From the NCBI GenBank assembly GCA_013823135.1, contig PNLP01000008.1, forward strand, positions 1 to 64,000: a stretch of DNA of 64,000 bases. The letters are read 5' to 3'. The notes beneath the pieces were generated by a model, which did not search any database, was not told where the DNA came from, and saw nothing but the letters and a program-made list of their open reading frames with translations. Numbering within the stretch: the stretch's first letter is position 1; every line of letters begins with the position of its first letter. Below, one piece after another: positions 1 through 8,670 of the stretch. The position numbers were made by a program, and so were the translations under genes. This DNA is from Planctomycetaceae bacterium (lineage in GTDB: Bacteria > Planctomycetota > Planctomycetia > Gemmatales > Gemmataceae).

Positions 1-359
1 AGGACCGGTGCGCCCAAGACCACGCAAGCGGCGCCCTCCTCGCCCCATAACGCGTTGGCAGCGACCGCCAACCCACAGTACAAGGCGAAGGACGCGAACA
101 TCATGGGGAGTATCGCCAACTCCAAGAGCGCCTCTGGCGGCGTCTCCGTGGACCAAGAGTCTTGAACCTCTCGCACCTTCCCGACAGCGGCCGCGATCAC
201 ACACAGGACAATTATTGGTGCCAGCCCGCTGGTGCCGGTTATCCACATCCACCGTGTCTCAGTCTTCACCCCGACCACGATGAGGATCATTGGGACGATG
301 AACATGAGGAAGATCGCCGTGAGCTTCACTTTGTCGCGGCGGCTGAGACGGTTTGACAT
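1..359 (-). CDS. Membrane protein, partial at window edge
   Basis: An open frame on the minus strand starts with ATG at 359 and runs without a stop to the left edge, giving 119 codons of an incomplete gene. The protein begins MSNRLSRRDKVK, a basic cytoplasmic tail, and continues with three hydrophobic segments at about residues 13-31, 41-62 and 83-108, so it is an integral membrane protein. I do not recognise the family. It follows the gene ending at 396 by 36 bp on the same strand and may share its transcript. That the frame is real rests on the continuous hydrophobic pattern and the absence of stops. Confidence 0.6.
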   Translation of the reverse strand, partial: MSNRLSRRDKVKLTAIFLMFIVPMILIVVGVKTETRWMWITGTSGLAPIIVLCVIAAAVGKVREVQDSWSTETPPEALLELAILPMMFASFALYCGLAVAANALWGEEGAACVVLGAPV

Positions 360-395
360 GGCCGGACCCGTGGGGCGCAGTTTTCACAAAAACAC

Positions 396-734
396 CTACC
401 CTAACTGACCGACCGCGAAAGTCCAACGCCCACGAATCTCCCTCACCCGGAGGCCTGCGTAGCGATCTCCGCTACGCAGCCACCTTTGGTCGCGGGCGAG
501 TTTCTCGCGGACGTGTTCCTTGACCTTGCGGGCGTCGATGGAGAACATCAGACCGGGGAGCGTGTCGAGATCGATCATCGTCAGTGATCTTGTCTTGCCA
601 TCTTCCGCAACCATCACCTTCTCGGTGATGGTTGCCCACGACTTCGCCATCGTCATGTGCACCCAGTTGCGTCCATCATGGACACAACTGGCCCAACCGC
701 ACTCCGCTGGGTAACGGTCGTCTATCCGACCCAA
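396..734 (-). CDS. Hypothetical protein, 112 aa
   Basis: A complete frame of 112 residues beginning MGRIDDRYPAECGW. It is soluble, of mixed charge, with a Cys-x4-Cys pair near the N-terminus and no transmembrane segment. I do not recognise the family. It lies just upstream of the membrane gene at 1-359 on the same strand. Its codon use is like that of neighbouring genes, but overlapping frames are also open here, so the call is moderate. Confidence 0.45.
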   Translation of the reverse strand: MGRIDDRYPAECGWASCVHDGRNWVHMTMAKSWATITEKVMVAEDGKTRSLTMIDLDTLPGLMFSIDARKVKEHVREKLARDQRWLRSGDRYAGLRVREIRGRWTFAVGQLG

Positions 735-903
735 CTGTGGTGACCATCACCGCAGTAGCCTGCCGCCCATTTCGACGGGAATTCCCGCTTACGTCGCAGG
801 CCTATGGTTTACAGGCCTGCCCTTCTCCCCATTCGGCCTCGACACGGATTCGCGTCGAATAACTGCCGGCGGATGAGTTACTTCATGAGCTTCTGCGGGG
901 TCT

Positions 904-985
904 AAAATTGTTCTGCTGAACTTTCTTCCGGACAAGTCAATCGTTTCTGAAACGGTGTCCCCCACTTCGCCCGAAATCGATTTCC
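904..985. repeat. Dispersed intergenic repeat, copy A
   Basis: This stretch, in the 282-bp gap downstream of the kinase gene, reappears in inverted orientation at about 56393-56475. By eye roughly four fifths of about 83 aligned positions match, including the block AACTTTCTTCC, the following GACAAGT and the leading TTGTTCTG. A shorter, weaker relative lies near 49978-50030. No reading frame is shared, so it is non-coding. The rest of the gap 735-1016 holds no gene I can support. Confidence 0.55.
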
Positions 986-1016
986 ACCACCCCCGCTGCG
1001 TGATATTCCCCGATCG

Positions 1017-3959
1017 TTATTCCGGGGCGGGCGGGGTGAGTCCGCGTAACACTTCCTGGTAATCGGCGCGGTCGTGGAGTGGCTTGAAGTCCGCGAACAT
1101 CTGGATGGCTTTCACGTCCCGCATTCCACTGGCCACGGAACTCCGCAACATGCTGACCGCCTGCCCCTGGAGGAACTGCAAGACGAGTTCATCGTCGGCG
1201 GTTGGTTTGGGGGAAAGTCGCGTCAACGCCTGAGCGGCCTGTGCCCAGGCTTGTGCCAGGCCGAAATCGACCTTCGCGTCACCCGTCGCCTTGGAGTGGG
1301 TCAGGAACGCGGGGCTGGCGATGGTCACGGCAGCCTTCTGGAACAACATGCGAGACAGGTCGCGGGCAAGCTCAAACGTTCGGGATTCCTCGCCGAGCCG
1401 GAGGCGGATGGCCAGAGCCTCGCGGTAGAACACGCTCGCCTCGTCGGCGTCGCCGCGGTTGTAGACGAGGGCTCCGAGCACGTGGAGGCACTCGGAGCGC
1501 TGGAGCGCGAGCTTGGGCGTCTGGGCGTTCCTGCGGAGGATGCTCACGGACTCCCGCGCGGCGGTCTCGGCTTCCGCGAGGTGGTTCAGGTTCCGCTCGG
1601 CGCGTGCCAGGGTCAGCAGTTTGTCGGCCAGCGGCTTGGAGTCCGGGCCAAACGTCTTGCGGTAACTAGCGACGACTCCCCGCAGCACTTTCAACGACTC
1701 CTCGGGTTCGCCAGACTCGAACAGGAACCCCGCGTACATGCCGCGGCCAAAGATCACGATGTAGTGGTCTGGCCCCAGCAGTCGAGTCGCCTTCAGATCC
1801 ACTTCCTGGTACAGCGCCTTGGCCTGTTTGGGGTTGCCGAGCCGTGCCGAGAACTGAGCCTTGATGAACAGACTGACGATGCCGGAAAAGTCGTTCTTGC
1901 CTCCAAGCTTGTCCAGCATCGCGGCCGCCTCGCTCAAAAGCGGCAACGCCTTGAGGGGCTCGTCGTTCTGCAAGTACATCTGTCCCAGCATGAGCAGCAC
2001 CACGGCGATCTCCCGACTTTCCTTGCCCGCGGGATGTCGGCGAATCGCCAGGCACTCATTCAACAACCGCTCGGCCTGAGGCACTTCGGAATGGAACGCC
2101 CGCTGGGTGCCCAGGTAGAAGAGCGTGTCGGCGACCAGCTGGTGATTGTTGCCCAGGTGCTTCCGCCGCAGGGCCAGTGCCTGTTCAAACTCCTTGCCGG
2201 CCTGTTCCAGGTCGCCAACACTGAGGTGCAACTGGCCGAGACTTTGCCAGCTTGCGGCCATTTCGATGTGGTCGTCGCCGAGTCGTTTCCGACGGAGTTG
2301 CATCGCCTCCTGAAGCAGCGGCTCCGCTTCCCGTGCCCGCCCCAGATCGAGGTAGACGTTGCCGATGCGATCCAGGAGCGCGGCCCGAATGCGGGGTTTG
2401 TCGGTCAGCGCGGTCTTGAGTTTGACGGCGGCCCGATCCACGACTTCCAGGGCGGTCAGGTCGCCCTCACGCCGTTTCTGGACGCCGAACATCCGCCCTG
2501 TGAGTGCGAGGGGGTCGGCATCCTCGAACAAGCCGCCCAAGAACTCCGACACAGCGAGGGCCGTTTCCCGCTGCTGTTCCGCTTCCTGTCGCCTCTCCTC
2601 CGCGATACTCTTTTGTCGCTCGGCGTCCTTCCGACGCTCCTCGGCGATCGCCCTCTGCTGCTCCGCGTCCCTCTGCTTCTCCTCGGCGATCCCTTTTTGG
2701 ATTTCCGCGTCCCGACTTTTCTCCTCGGCAATGTCCCGCTGCTGCTCCGCCTCGATGTACTTCCACACGATGCCAGCCACCCCGAGCACCGATACTAGGA
2801 GCAGGGCCGCCAGCGTTGGCCGGCGTCTGGCCAACTTGATCGCAACCTCGAACGTGCCGAGGGGCCGGGCCGAGATTGGCCTGCCATCGAGATACGCCCG
2901 CAGGTCTGTCGCCAATGCCTCCGCAGTGCCGTACCGCTTCCTGGGATCCTTTTCCATGCACTTGAGACAGATCGTTTCCAGATCGCGAGGGATCGACGAG
3001 TGAAGGGTGCGTGGCCACACGGGGTCGGAGGTGAGAACCTGGTGAATTGTCTCCATCACCGAATCGCCCTTGAACGGCGGGCGACCGCTGAGAAGTTCGT
3101 AAAGGATCACTCCCAGAGCGTACACATCCGTGGGCGTGCCGACTTCCTTCGTTCGCCCCGCAGCCTGCTCGGGGCTCATGTAGCTCGGCGTCCCCATGAT
3201 CGCGCCGGTGGCGGTCATTTCCGACTGCCCGACCTTCGCCAGCCCAAAGTCTGTGACTTTGGGTTCGCCCTGTGCATCGAGAAGGACGTTCGCGGGTTTC
3301 AAGTCACGGTGAACGATCCCCTTGGCGTGGGCGGCTGCGACCGCGTCGGCCAGTTTCGCCACCATCCGCGCCGCGTCCCGAGCGCTGAACCGTGTGGAGT
3401 TGTGGAGTTTCTCGGCGAGGGTGCCGCCGTCCACGAACTCCAGCGCGAAGAACGGCTGCCCGTCGTGCTGCCCAAACTCGAACACCTGGACGACGTTCGG
3501 GTGTTGAATGAGCGCGACCACTTCCGCCTCGACCAGGAACCGCACCTGGGCAACCGGGTCGGCGTACTGACCGCCGATGAGCATCTTGATCGCGGTCGGT
3601 CGGTTCAAGCGGATGTGCCGGGCTCTGTACACGACACCCGTTCCCCCGCGGCCGAGTTCACCGAGGATCTCGTACCCGAGAATGGTGGGAAGTGAGCGAC
3701 TCGTCGTGCGTCCATGCGAGAGATCGGCCGCCTGGCCGGCTTCCTGCGGAGACTGCACGATGGTCCCTTCCGGGGCAACGACCGAGTTCCCACGCACGTC
3801 GGGGAAAGGTGCGTCCGGCACTGGCAGGCTCGCCGAACCCTCAAGTCCATTCGTAGCGCCTGAACTCCTCAGTGAATCGTCACTGGGTTCGGTTGCATTC
3901 GGCTCAATCGCCGGTGGCCCAACCTGCTCGATGGTGTGGTCCGGTTCGTGGGGCAACAT
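1017..3959 (-). CDS. Serine/threonine protein kinase with membrane anchor and TPR region
   Basis: A 980-residue Hanks-type kinase that would phosphorylate Ser/Thr on partner proteins. A disordered N-terminus of about 90 residues is followed by the kinase domain (about 95-355) with glycine loop GRGGTG (103-108), ATP-binding Lys125 in AIKML, catalytic HRDLKPAN (Asp219) and DFG (Asp237). A transmembrane helix lies at about 381-399. Then comes a coiled coil of four near-identical 14-residue units (406-465) and a long C-terminal array of TPR-like helices suited to protein binding. All catalytic residues are present, so it should be active. The kinase faces the cytoplasm and the TPR part the other side if there is only one membrane pass. 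It stands alone; the gap downstream contains the dispersed repeat. Confidence 0.95.
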   Translation of the reverse strand: MLPHEPDHTIEQVGPPAIEPNATEPSDDSLRSSGATNGLEGSASLPVPDAPFPDVRGNSVVAPEGTIVQSPQEAGQAADLSHGRTTSRSLPTILGYEILGELGRGGTGVVYRARHIRLNRPTAIKMLIGGQYADPVAQVRFLVEAEVVALIQHPNVVQVFEFGQHDGQPFFALEFVDGGTLAEKLHNSTRFSARDAARMVAKLADAVAAAHAKGIVHRDLKPANVLLDAQGEPKVTDFGLAKVGQSEMTATGAIMGTPSYMSPEQAAGRTKEVGTPTDVYALGVILYELLSGRPPFKGDSVMETIHQVLTSDPVWPRTLHSSIPRDLETICLKCMEKDPRKRYGTAEALATDLRAYLDGRPISARPLGTFEVAIKLARRRPTLAALLLVSVLGVAGIVWKYIEAEQQRDIAEEKSRDAEIQKGIAEEKQRDAEQQRAIAEERRKDAERQKSIAEERRQEAEQQRETALAVSEFLGGLFEDADPLALTGRMFGVQKRREGDLTALEVVDRAAVKLKTALTDKPRIRAALLDRIGNVYLDLGRAREAEPLLQEAMQLRRKRLGDDHIEMAASWQSLGQLHLSVGDLEQAGKEFEQALALRRKHLGNNHQLVADTLFYLGTQRAFHSEVPQAERLLNECLAIRRHPAGKESREIAVVLLMLGQMYLQNDEPLKALPLLSEAAAMLDKLGGKNDFSGIVSLFIKAQFSARLGNPKQAKALYQEVDLKATRLLGPDHYIVIFGRGMYAGFLFESGEPEESLKVLRGVVASYRKTFGPDSKPLADKLLTLARAERNLNHLAEAETAARESVSILRRNAQTPKLALQRSECLHVLGALVYNRGDADEASVFYREALAIRLRLGEESRTFELARDLSRMLFQKAAVTIASPAFLTHSKATGDAKVDFGLAQAWAQAAQALTRLSPKPTADDELVLQFLQGQAVSMLRSSVASGMRDVKAIQMFADFKPLHDRADYQEVLRGLTPPAPE

Positions 3960-4489
3960 GAGTGCATCCGATGGTGAATGTCGTGAGAAGTGATGATACC
4001 CGGTGCTTGACCTGACCGCCGACGTGTTTCACACGAGACCATTTCGGCCGAGGAAGAGTGGTCGCGAGTTGAATCGCGAATCGACGAGCATCCGGATGGC
4101 AACGAGGTGGTCGGCTAAGTTGGCGATTCTCAACTCACTGCCGGTGCGGCGGTCTGATGACGCCCCTGGTGATTGATCACGGAGCATGCTGAAAAGTCGG
4201 CTACGTGAGACGATCACTTCTGTTCGGGGCAGGGCATCGCGCCCATCTGTGTAATCTGCGGATCACTCTCAACTCTCATCCTCCTCATCCTCGCCGCGTC
4301 AGCCCATGAACTGTTCCAGGAAATTCTAGCTCTGCCGGAGTGCCCCGTGAGTAGCGTCGCCGCAAACAAGATGTCCGCCGTGCTTCGTCCGTGAGTTCTG
4401 TGATGACCGCCGCCTCCGTGAGGCATACCTTATCGCCGATCCCAGAGAATGCCTGTAGATCAACTTCCCTCTGCTGCCTAAGACGGCGC
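3960..4489. other. Intergenic stretch, no supported gene
   Basis: Short open frames exist on both strands here, but none has a convincing start site, composition or recognisable motif. The segment around 4245-4265 (CTGTGTAATCTGCGGATC) is a sequence I recall seeing between genes in other bacteria; its role is unknown to me. The kinase promoter should lie near the left end, but I cannot place it. Confidence 0.4.
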
Positions 4490-4714
4490 TCACAAGTATC
4501 GCCCACAACACCCGTCGAAGGTTTTGCAGACTTCATCGAACATACGGCGCTCGGCCCGCCATCGCCACGGCCAAGTGTGCTCGTACAACACCTCCAACTC
4601 GCCGTCCGGAGTCACTACGAACACTTGCGCCGCGCTGCCCCGTCGCGCCTCAAACCACAACCCCGCCCTTCCGGCCTCTCTGCAGCTTCGAGGGATCGCC
4701 GACCGAGCCGACCT
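4490..4714 (-). pseudogene. Possible C-terminal fragment of a decayed gene
   Basis: On the minus strand a frame without an ATG runs from a stop at 4715-4717 to a stop at 4490-4492. It reads as plausible protein, including the stretch VFVVTPDGELEVLYEHTWPW, an ordinary beta-strand and helix mixture with Trp and Tyr. It has no start codon and lies in a stretch of broken sequence next to a tRNA fragment and an IS stub, so I take it as a remnant at most. I do not recognise the family, and chance is a real alternative. Confidence 0.22.
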
Positions 4715-4972
4715 TCAGCACGCACGATCGTGAGGTCGTTCGACACGCGCCATCGTGGCGGGTGTCTTCGTTGTGTAATGGCGTACGGGTGTACGGAACG
4801 GGACAGCACCCGACCGGATTGTCAGATGTACGCCAGGTACACCAGTTCGCTTCGAGTACCCCGAAAACCTGCTTGTTTTTGCATTCAGAAGTATCCAGTT
4901 GCGTCGGAGGTGCAATGGGGGTAAAACGCTTGAATTGCCTGTGTCTTTGGGCATTCTGACGGGTCAAATGTC

Positions 4973-5019
4973 GTCGCCTTCTAAGCGGGATGTTTCGGGT
5001 TCGAGTCCCGACGGGCGTA
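4973..5019 (+). other. 3' half of a tRNA-Arg (TCT), attachment-site-like fragment
   Basis: The sequence folds as the 3' part of a tRNA. The anticodon loop CTTCTAA (4978-4984) carries TCT, with four of five anticodon-stem pairs. A variable region follows, then a perfect T arm (TCGGG, loop TTCGAGT, CCCGA; 4995-5011), then the acceptor strand CGGGCGT with discriminator A (5012-5019). No matching 5' acceptor strand or D arm precedes it. A tRNA cut at the anticodon loop is the usual product of tyrosine-integrase insertion at tRNA genes, which duplicates the 3' end. I infer the end of an old integrated element whose intact tRNA lies outside the window. Confidence 0.55.
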
Positions 5020-5328
5020 CTGACAGAAAAACTTTTCACCGTAGCACTTACGCTTACGCTCGATGGTCGAGATTGCGGCACAAACACCGGGTTTTTGAGG
5101 AAGTCATCTACAAAACCTTGGAACTGCACTTCTGCCGCGTCCGCGAAATGGCGTCCCAAGCTACCGACACTACAAACAATCCGGCCAAGCCATTGTCACA
5201 ATCGTAAGCGTTTTGCGAATCTTTCAATGCCGCACAACTTCCGTCCCGGCTGACACCCTCCATCTCTCGAATCCCTCTAACTCTGGAGCCAATATGCGGT
5301 CCCGGAGCGATCTGATGAGGGCAAGGAC

Positions 5329-5623
5329 GTGGATGCCTGGATGGAATACGAGTTGGGCGGAGACTTCTCTGATCAACGACTGAAGGCCCGACTGGGAACG
5401 CTCCTCGGGGACCTGAGCCAGCGGATCGGCGGGACCCTGCCGATGGCCTGTCATGACTGGACCGAAACCAAAGCCGACTACCGATCCTTCTCTAACCGCG
5501 AGTCGATGAGGGGCATCGTCCTCGCCGGGAACTTCGCCGCCATCACACGTTTCGGCGAAACCTCGGGCACGGTCCTGGCCTTGCACGATACGATCGAGTT
5601 CAAATTCCAGCGGAACACGCCTC
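5329..5623 (+). pseudogene. Truncated IS4/Tn5-type transposase
   Basis: The first ~98 codons match the N-terminal DNA-binding region of IS4-family (Tn5-like) transposases: a DFSDQRL segment, then AC..WTETKADYRSFSN and LALHDTIEF, which lines up with the start of the catalytic domain (the first Asp of the DDE triad in LHDT). The reading ends soon after in a tandem duplication and a stop at 5689-5691, so most of the DDE domain is missing. It cannot be active. The start shown is GTG; an ATG at 5341 is also possible. No terminal inverted repeats are visible. Confidence 0.75.
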
Positions 5624-5679
5624 TTGCTCGGGCTGGTTGTCTTCCTACCGATTGCTCGGGCTGGTTTTCTTCCTACCGA
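5624..5679. repeat. Tandem 28-bp duplication
   Basis: Two adjacent 28-bp units (5624-5651 and 5652-5679) begin TTGCTCGGGCTGGTT and end TTCCTACCGA, with one mismatch between them. They sit exactly where the transposase similarity stops, so they probably reflect the event that broke the IS. Confidence 0.8.
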
Positions 5680-5745
5680 CATCGCGATTAGGTTGCGCAC
5701 GAATGTACACTCAACCCATCACGACCAACCTGATGGAGGTGTACC

Positions 5746-6615
5746 ATGACCCCAACCGAAATTGTTGCTCCGCGCGACCCACAACTCCGGGCAATCGCCA
5801 TCGCCCTCTCTGCACCATTCCAGCCAAAAGAAGTAAAGTTCAAGCCGCAGATGGTCAAGAACAACCGCGCGCTCGCGATGGGCTACATCGATGCTCGACT
5901 CATTCAGGACCGACTCGATGACGTTCTCGGTGTCGAAAACTGGCAGGATAAGTACGACTTCCTCCCCGATGGTTCTGTGGTCTGCCGACTTCGATTGAAG
6001 CTCGGCGGTCGGTGGATCACCAAAACCGATGTCGGCTCCCCGAGCGAGCAACCCGACTCAGGCGACCGCGTGAAAGCCGCCGTCTCCGATGCCCTGAAGC
6101 GGGCGGCAGTGAAGTTTGGCATCGGTCGCTACCTATACCGATTGCCTGCTCAGTGGGTCGATTACGATCCGGTAAAGAAGCAGCTCGTTCAGTTACCACA
6201 AATGCCAGCATTCGCCATTCCCAAACCAAAAGCTCAGTCGCCCATTCAACCACCCAAAGCGCCCAAACCTGCGCCCGTTGTTGAACCGAAGCCTGACGTC
6301 GTGGTTGAGGAGAAGACGCAACCTGCACCGAAGGAGCCCGCGAAGGTTGAGCCTCCGAAGTCCGCGACGGGACTGCCCACGAACGGCCAGGAATTGCACC
6401 GCCGCTTGCAGGAATACGATGCGAAACTTGCCTCACAGAAATTGTGCGTGCGTGGTGCCCTCCTCGCCCACGTTACCCAGGCGGGGGTAAAGGCGGGGTA
6501 CACGGCGAACATGACCGAGTGGAATGGACCCGCCATTCCATTTGCGGTCGATGTCGTGAAGGAGTTCGAGCAAACAGTGCGTATCGGTACGCCGGAACCC
6601 CGGAACGCAGCCTGA
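5746..6615 (+). CDS. Rad52/Rad22-type single-strand annealing protein
   Basis: A 289-residue protein whose first ~145 residues match the Rad52/Rad22 annealing domain as found in Gemmata-type planctomycetes. Conserved stretches include NRALAMGYIDARLIQDRLD, WQDKYDF, TDVGSPSEQPDSGDRVKAA and LKRAAVKFGIGRYLYRLP. These proteins bind single-stranded DNA and pair complementary strands during double-strand break repair. A Pro/Lys-rich linker (about 155-205) leads to a short C-terminal domain of unknown role. A GGAGG ribosome site precedes ATG 5746. A strong terminator follows at 6624. The neighbouring IS and tRNA remnants raise the possibility that it arrived with a mobile element, but such genes are also chromosomal in this group. 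Confidence 0.85.
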   Translation: MTPTEIVAPRDPQLRAIAIALSAPFQPKEVKFKPQMVKNNRALAMGYIDARLIQDRLDDVLGVENWQDKYDFLPDGSVVCRLRLKLGGRWITKTDVGSPSEQPDSGDRVKAAVSDALKRAAVKFGIGRYLYRLPAQWVDYDPVKKQLVQLPQMPAFAIPKPKAQSPIQPPKAPKPAPVVEPKPDVVVEEKTQPAPKEPAKVEPPKSATGLPTNGQELHRRLQEYDAKLASQKLCVRGALLAHVTQAGVKAGYTANMTEWNGPAIPFAVDVVKEFEQTVRIGTPEPRNAA

Positions 6616-6623
6616 ACAACTTC

Positions 6624-6662
6624 AAGCCCACAGACAACTTCTGTGGGCTTTCCGGATTTTTT
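6624..6662 (+). terminator. Rho-independent terminator of the Rad52-like gene
   Basis: A perfect 10-bp stem (AAGCCCACAG at 6624-6633, CTGTGGGCTT at 6641-6650) with a 7-nt loop is followed by a run of six T at 6657-6662. It begins 8 bp after the stop codon. Confidence 0.85.
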
Positions 6663-6776
6663 CACTTCTTTGCGCAAGTCTCGTTTCCCGTCGCGTCTCA
6701 AGTCAAATGGAGAGGTGTCTCGCAACACTTTAACCATTGATTCATTACCCAAGTAACACACCAGACTGGATTTACG

Positions 6777-7151
6777 ATGTTCACGACATCACGATCCTAC
6801 CTTTGCGGTCTGGTCGCAGTGGCCTTCATGGTTTTTTGTACCGGTGCGGCGTCGGCGAACTGGTTCACTCTCAAAAACGACACCGGGAAGCCAATCGTAG
6901 TCCAGGAAACAGTCATTGTGAACGGGCAAGTCCGCCGGGGAAAGCCAACCACCCTTCTCGCTGGTGAGACCCTTCGGGAGTTCATCCCCGGTCCCACTGT
7001 GAAGCGAGTTGAGGTCTTCGATAGCCAAGCACCTAATCAACCCGCGTGGTCAGGTAATCTGAGCTGCAAGGAAGAGAACCAAACATTCTCGGTAACGACT
7101 GTCGCAGGCAAACTGAGCGTTGGTCAAATCGTTCAGCCGGCCAAAAAGTGA
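6777..7151 (+). CDS. Small secreted protein
   Basis: A 124-residue protein with a clear signal peptide (basic start, hydrophobic core LCGLVAVAFMVFCTG, cleavage likely after ASA near residue 27). The mature part, beginning NWFTLKNDTGKPIVVQETV, looks like a small beta-sandwich of about 97 residues with alternating strands. It has one Cys pattern (NLSCKEE) and no catalytic motif I can see. It probably acts in the periplasm or at the surface. It is monocistronic between two other plus-strand genes. I do not recognise a named family. Confidence 0.8.
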   Translation: MFTTSRSYLCGLVAVAFMVFCTGAASANWFTLKNDTGKPIVVQETVIVNGQVRRGKPTTLLAGETLREFIPGPTVKRVEVFDSQAPNQPAWSGNLSCKEENQTFSVTTVAGKLSVGQIVQPAKK

Positions 7152-7257
7152 ACAGTCCTCTGGAACCAGCGGAGACTGATCTTTTTCTCTCACCGCTTGG
7201 ACACATCTCGGCTACAGTAGGCACTTTCCTCCCCGAACCCTGCCCGCCGACCACACG

Positions 7258-8667
7258 ATGACACCAACTCTGCCCACCGCGGGGCGTCCGACACGCGTCC
7301 GTTACATGGTTCTGTTCATGCTTTGTCTGCTGGCCATGATTACCTACATGGACCGAGCAGCGAACGGCAGCGCTAAGAAGGCCATAATGGCCGATCTCGG
7401 GCTTCAAGAAGCCCAGTTCTTCTGGGTGCTGATCGCCTTCCAACTTGCCTACGCGATCTTTGAGATCCCTTCGGGTTGGCTCGGTGACACACAAGGACCG
7501 CGTTCGACGCTCTTGCGTGTCGTTTTATGGTGGTCCGTTTTCGTCGCGCTGACTGGCTTCGTGGGCACTGATTACCTTGGCGTTTATCTGGGTTTCACGG
7601 CTCTAATATTGATCCAATTTTTCTTTGGTGTTGGGGAAGCTGGGGCGTTCCCGAACATCGCGAAATCCCTCTACAACTGGTTCCCTGCGGCAGACCGGGG
7701 GTTTGCCAAGTCCGTCATCTGGATGTGCGCACGATTCATGGGCGGGCTGACACCCCTCATCTGGGTGCTAATGACCGATAAGCGGATGGGTGACCTCCAC
7801 TGGCGCGAGGCAATGTGGATCTTCGCAGCCATCGCCGCACTGTGGTGTGTCGTCTTCTACTTCTTCTTCCGTAACAAGCCTAGTGAACATCCCGGTGTGA
7901 ATGCTGCGGAACTTGCGGAGATCAATGCAGGGCGTTATGAGACGAAGGGCAAGGTCGTGGTGCCTTGGGGCAAACTCATCCGCTCACGGAACCTGTGGGC
8001 GATTTGCTTCATGTACGTCATCACCAACTTCTGCTGGTACTTCTTGATGTACTTCCTCCCCGGAACCATGCGGGAGCAGTTCAAGGACTGGAACGAGACA
8101 ATCAGCGGCACGCTCATGCTCAACCTCCTAGCCGGTTGCCCGCTGCTCATTGGCATGTTTGGCTGTCTGTTGGGGGGAACGCTCTCGGATCGCTACATCC
8201 GTCGGACAGGAGACCGGAAGTGGGGCCGGCGACTCTACGGAATGATCGGCTACGGTGGTGCGGGGTTGTGTTATTTCGCTGCAGCCGGCGTAACACTGGC
8301 CGCCCCTGGCAACCTCTTCCTTTTTGCGTTCTTCGTGATCCTGATGGGGTTTATGAACGACTTGATCATGGCTCCCGCCTGGGCCGTCTGCCAGGATATC
8401 GGCCGCGATTACGCAGCCACAGTGTCAGGTGCCATGAATATGTTCGGCAACCTGTTCGGTGGAGTCTCAACGCTCCTGATTACGGGGTTGATCCGAGAGA
8501 AGTACCAGCACGACGAAACGACTGGCATCCTGATTTGCTTCACGATGTACGGGTGTGTCTACTTCCTGGGCGTTGGCATCTGGCTGCTGATCGACCCGAC
8601 GAAGCCGATCGAGGAGCCTCCCGCAGCTCCTCACGAGGTCGAAGAACCCGGTGTCGAAGAACCGTGA
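7258..8667 (+). CDS. MFS transporter, anion:cation symporter type
   Basis: A 469-residue inner-membrane carrier with twelve predicted helices. The motif GWLGDTQGPR between helices 2 and 3 is the MFS signature loop. YMDRAANG in helix 1 and FFGVGEAGAFPN in helix 4 are typical of the ACS branch, which takes up organic anions such as hexuronates, tartrate or glucarate. The central cytoplasmic loop (about 220-240) and an acidic Pro-rich C-tail are visible. The substrate cannot be read from the sequence. It ends three bases before the convergent phosphoesterase gene. Confidence 0.88.
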   Translation: MTPTLPTAGRPTRVRYMVLFMLCLLAMITYMDRAANGSAKKAIMADLGLQEAQFFWVLIAFQLAYAIFEIPSGWLGDTQGPRSTLLRVVLWWSVFVALTGFVGTDYLGVYLGFTALILIQFFFGVGEAGAFPNIAKSLYNWFPAADRGFAKSVIWMCARFMGGLTPLIWVLMTDKRMGDLHWREAMWIFAAIAALWCVVFYFFFRNKPSEHPGVNAAELAEINAGRYETKGKVVVPWGKLIRSRNLWAICFMYVITNFCWYFLMYFLPGTMREQFKDWNETISGTLMLNLLAGCPLLIGMFGCLLGGTLSDRYIRRTGDRKWGRRLYGMIGYGGAGLCYFAAAGVTLAAPGNLFLFAFFVILMGFMNDLIMAPAWAVCQDIGRDYAATVSGAMNMFGNLFGGVSTLLITGLIREKYQHDETTGILICFTMYGCVYFLGVGIWLLIDPTKPIEEPPAAPHEVEEPGVEEP

Positions 8668-8670
8668 GAA

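Noticed and set aside
1074..2798. 574-codon open frame on the plus strand
   Set aside because: It is the mirror of the kinase/TPR gene on the minus strand. The minus frame has kinase motifs in order; the plus frame has none and reads as an antisense shadow typical of GC-rich DNA.
4245..4265. Possible named repeat or regulatory element
   Set aside because: The sequence looks familiar from intergenic DNA of other bacteria, but I cannot name it or show a second copy in this window.
4391..4924. 177-codon plus-strand frame in the decayed region
   Set aside because: Rich in Arg, Ser and Pro with no motif, and the minus strand of part of the same DNA reads more like protein. No convincing ribosome site.
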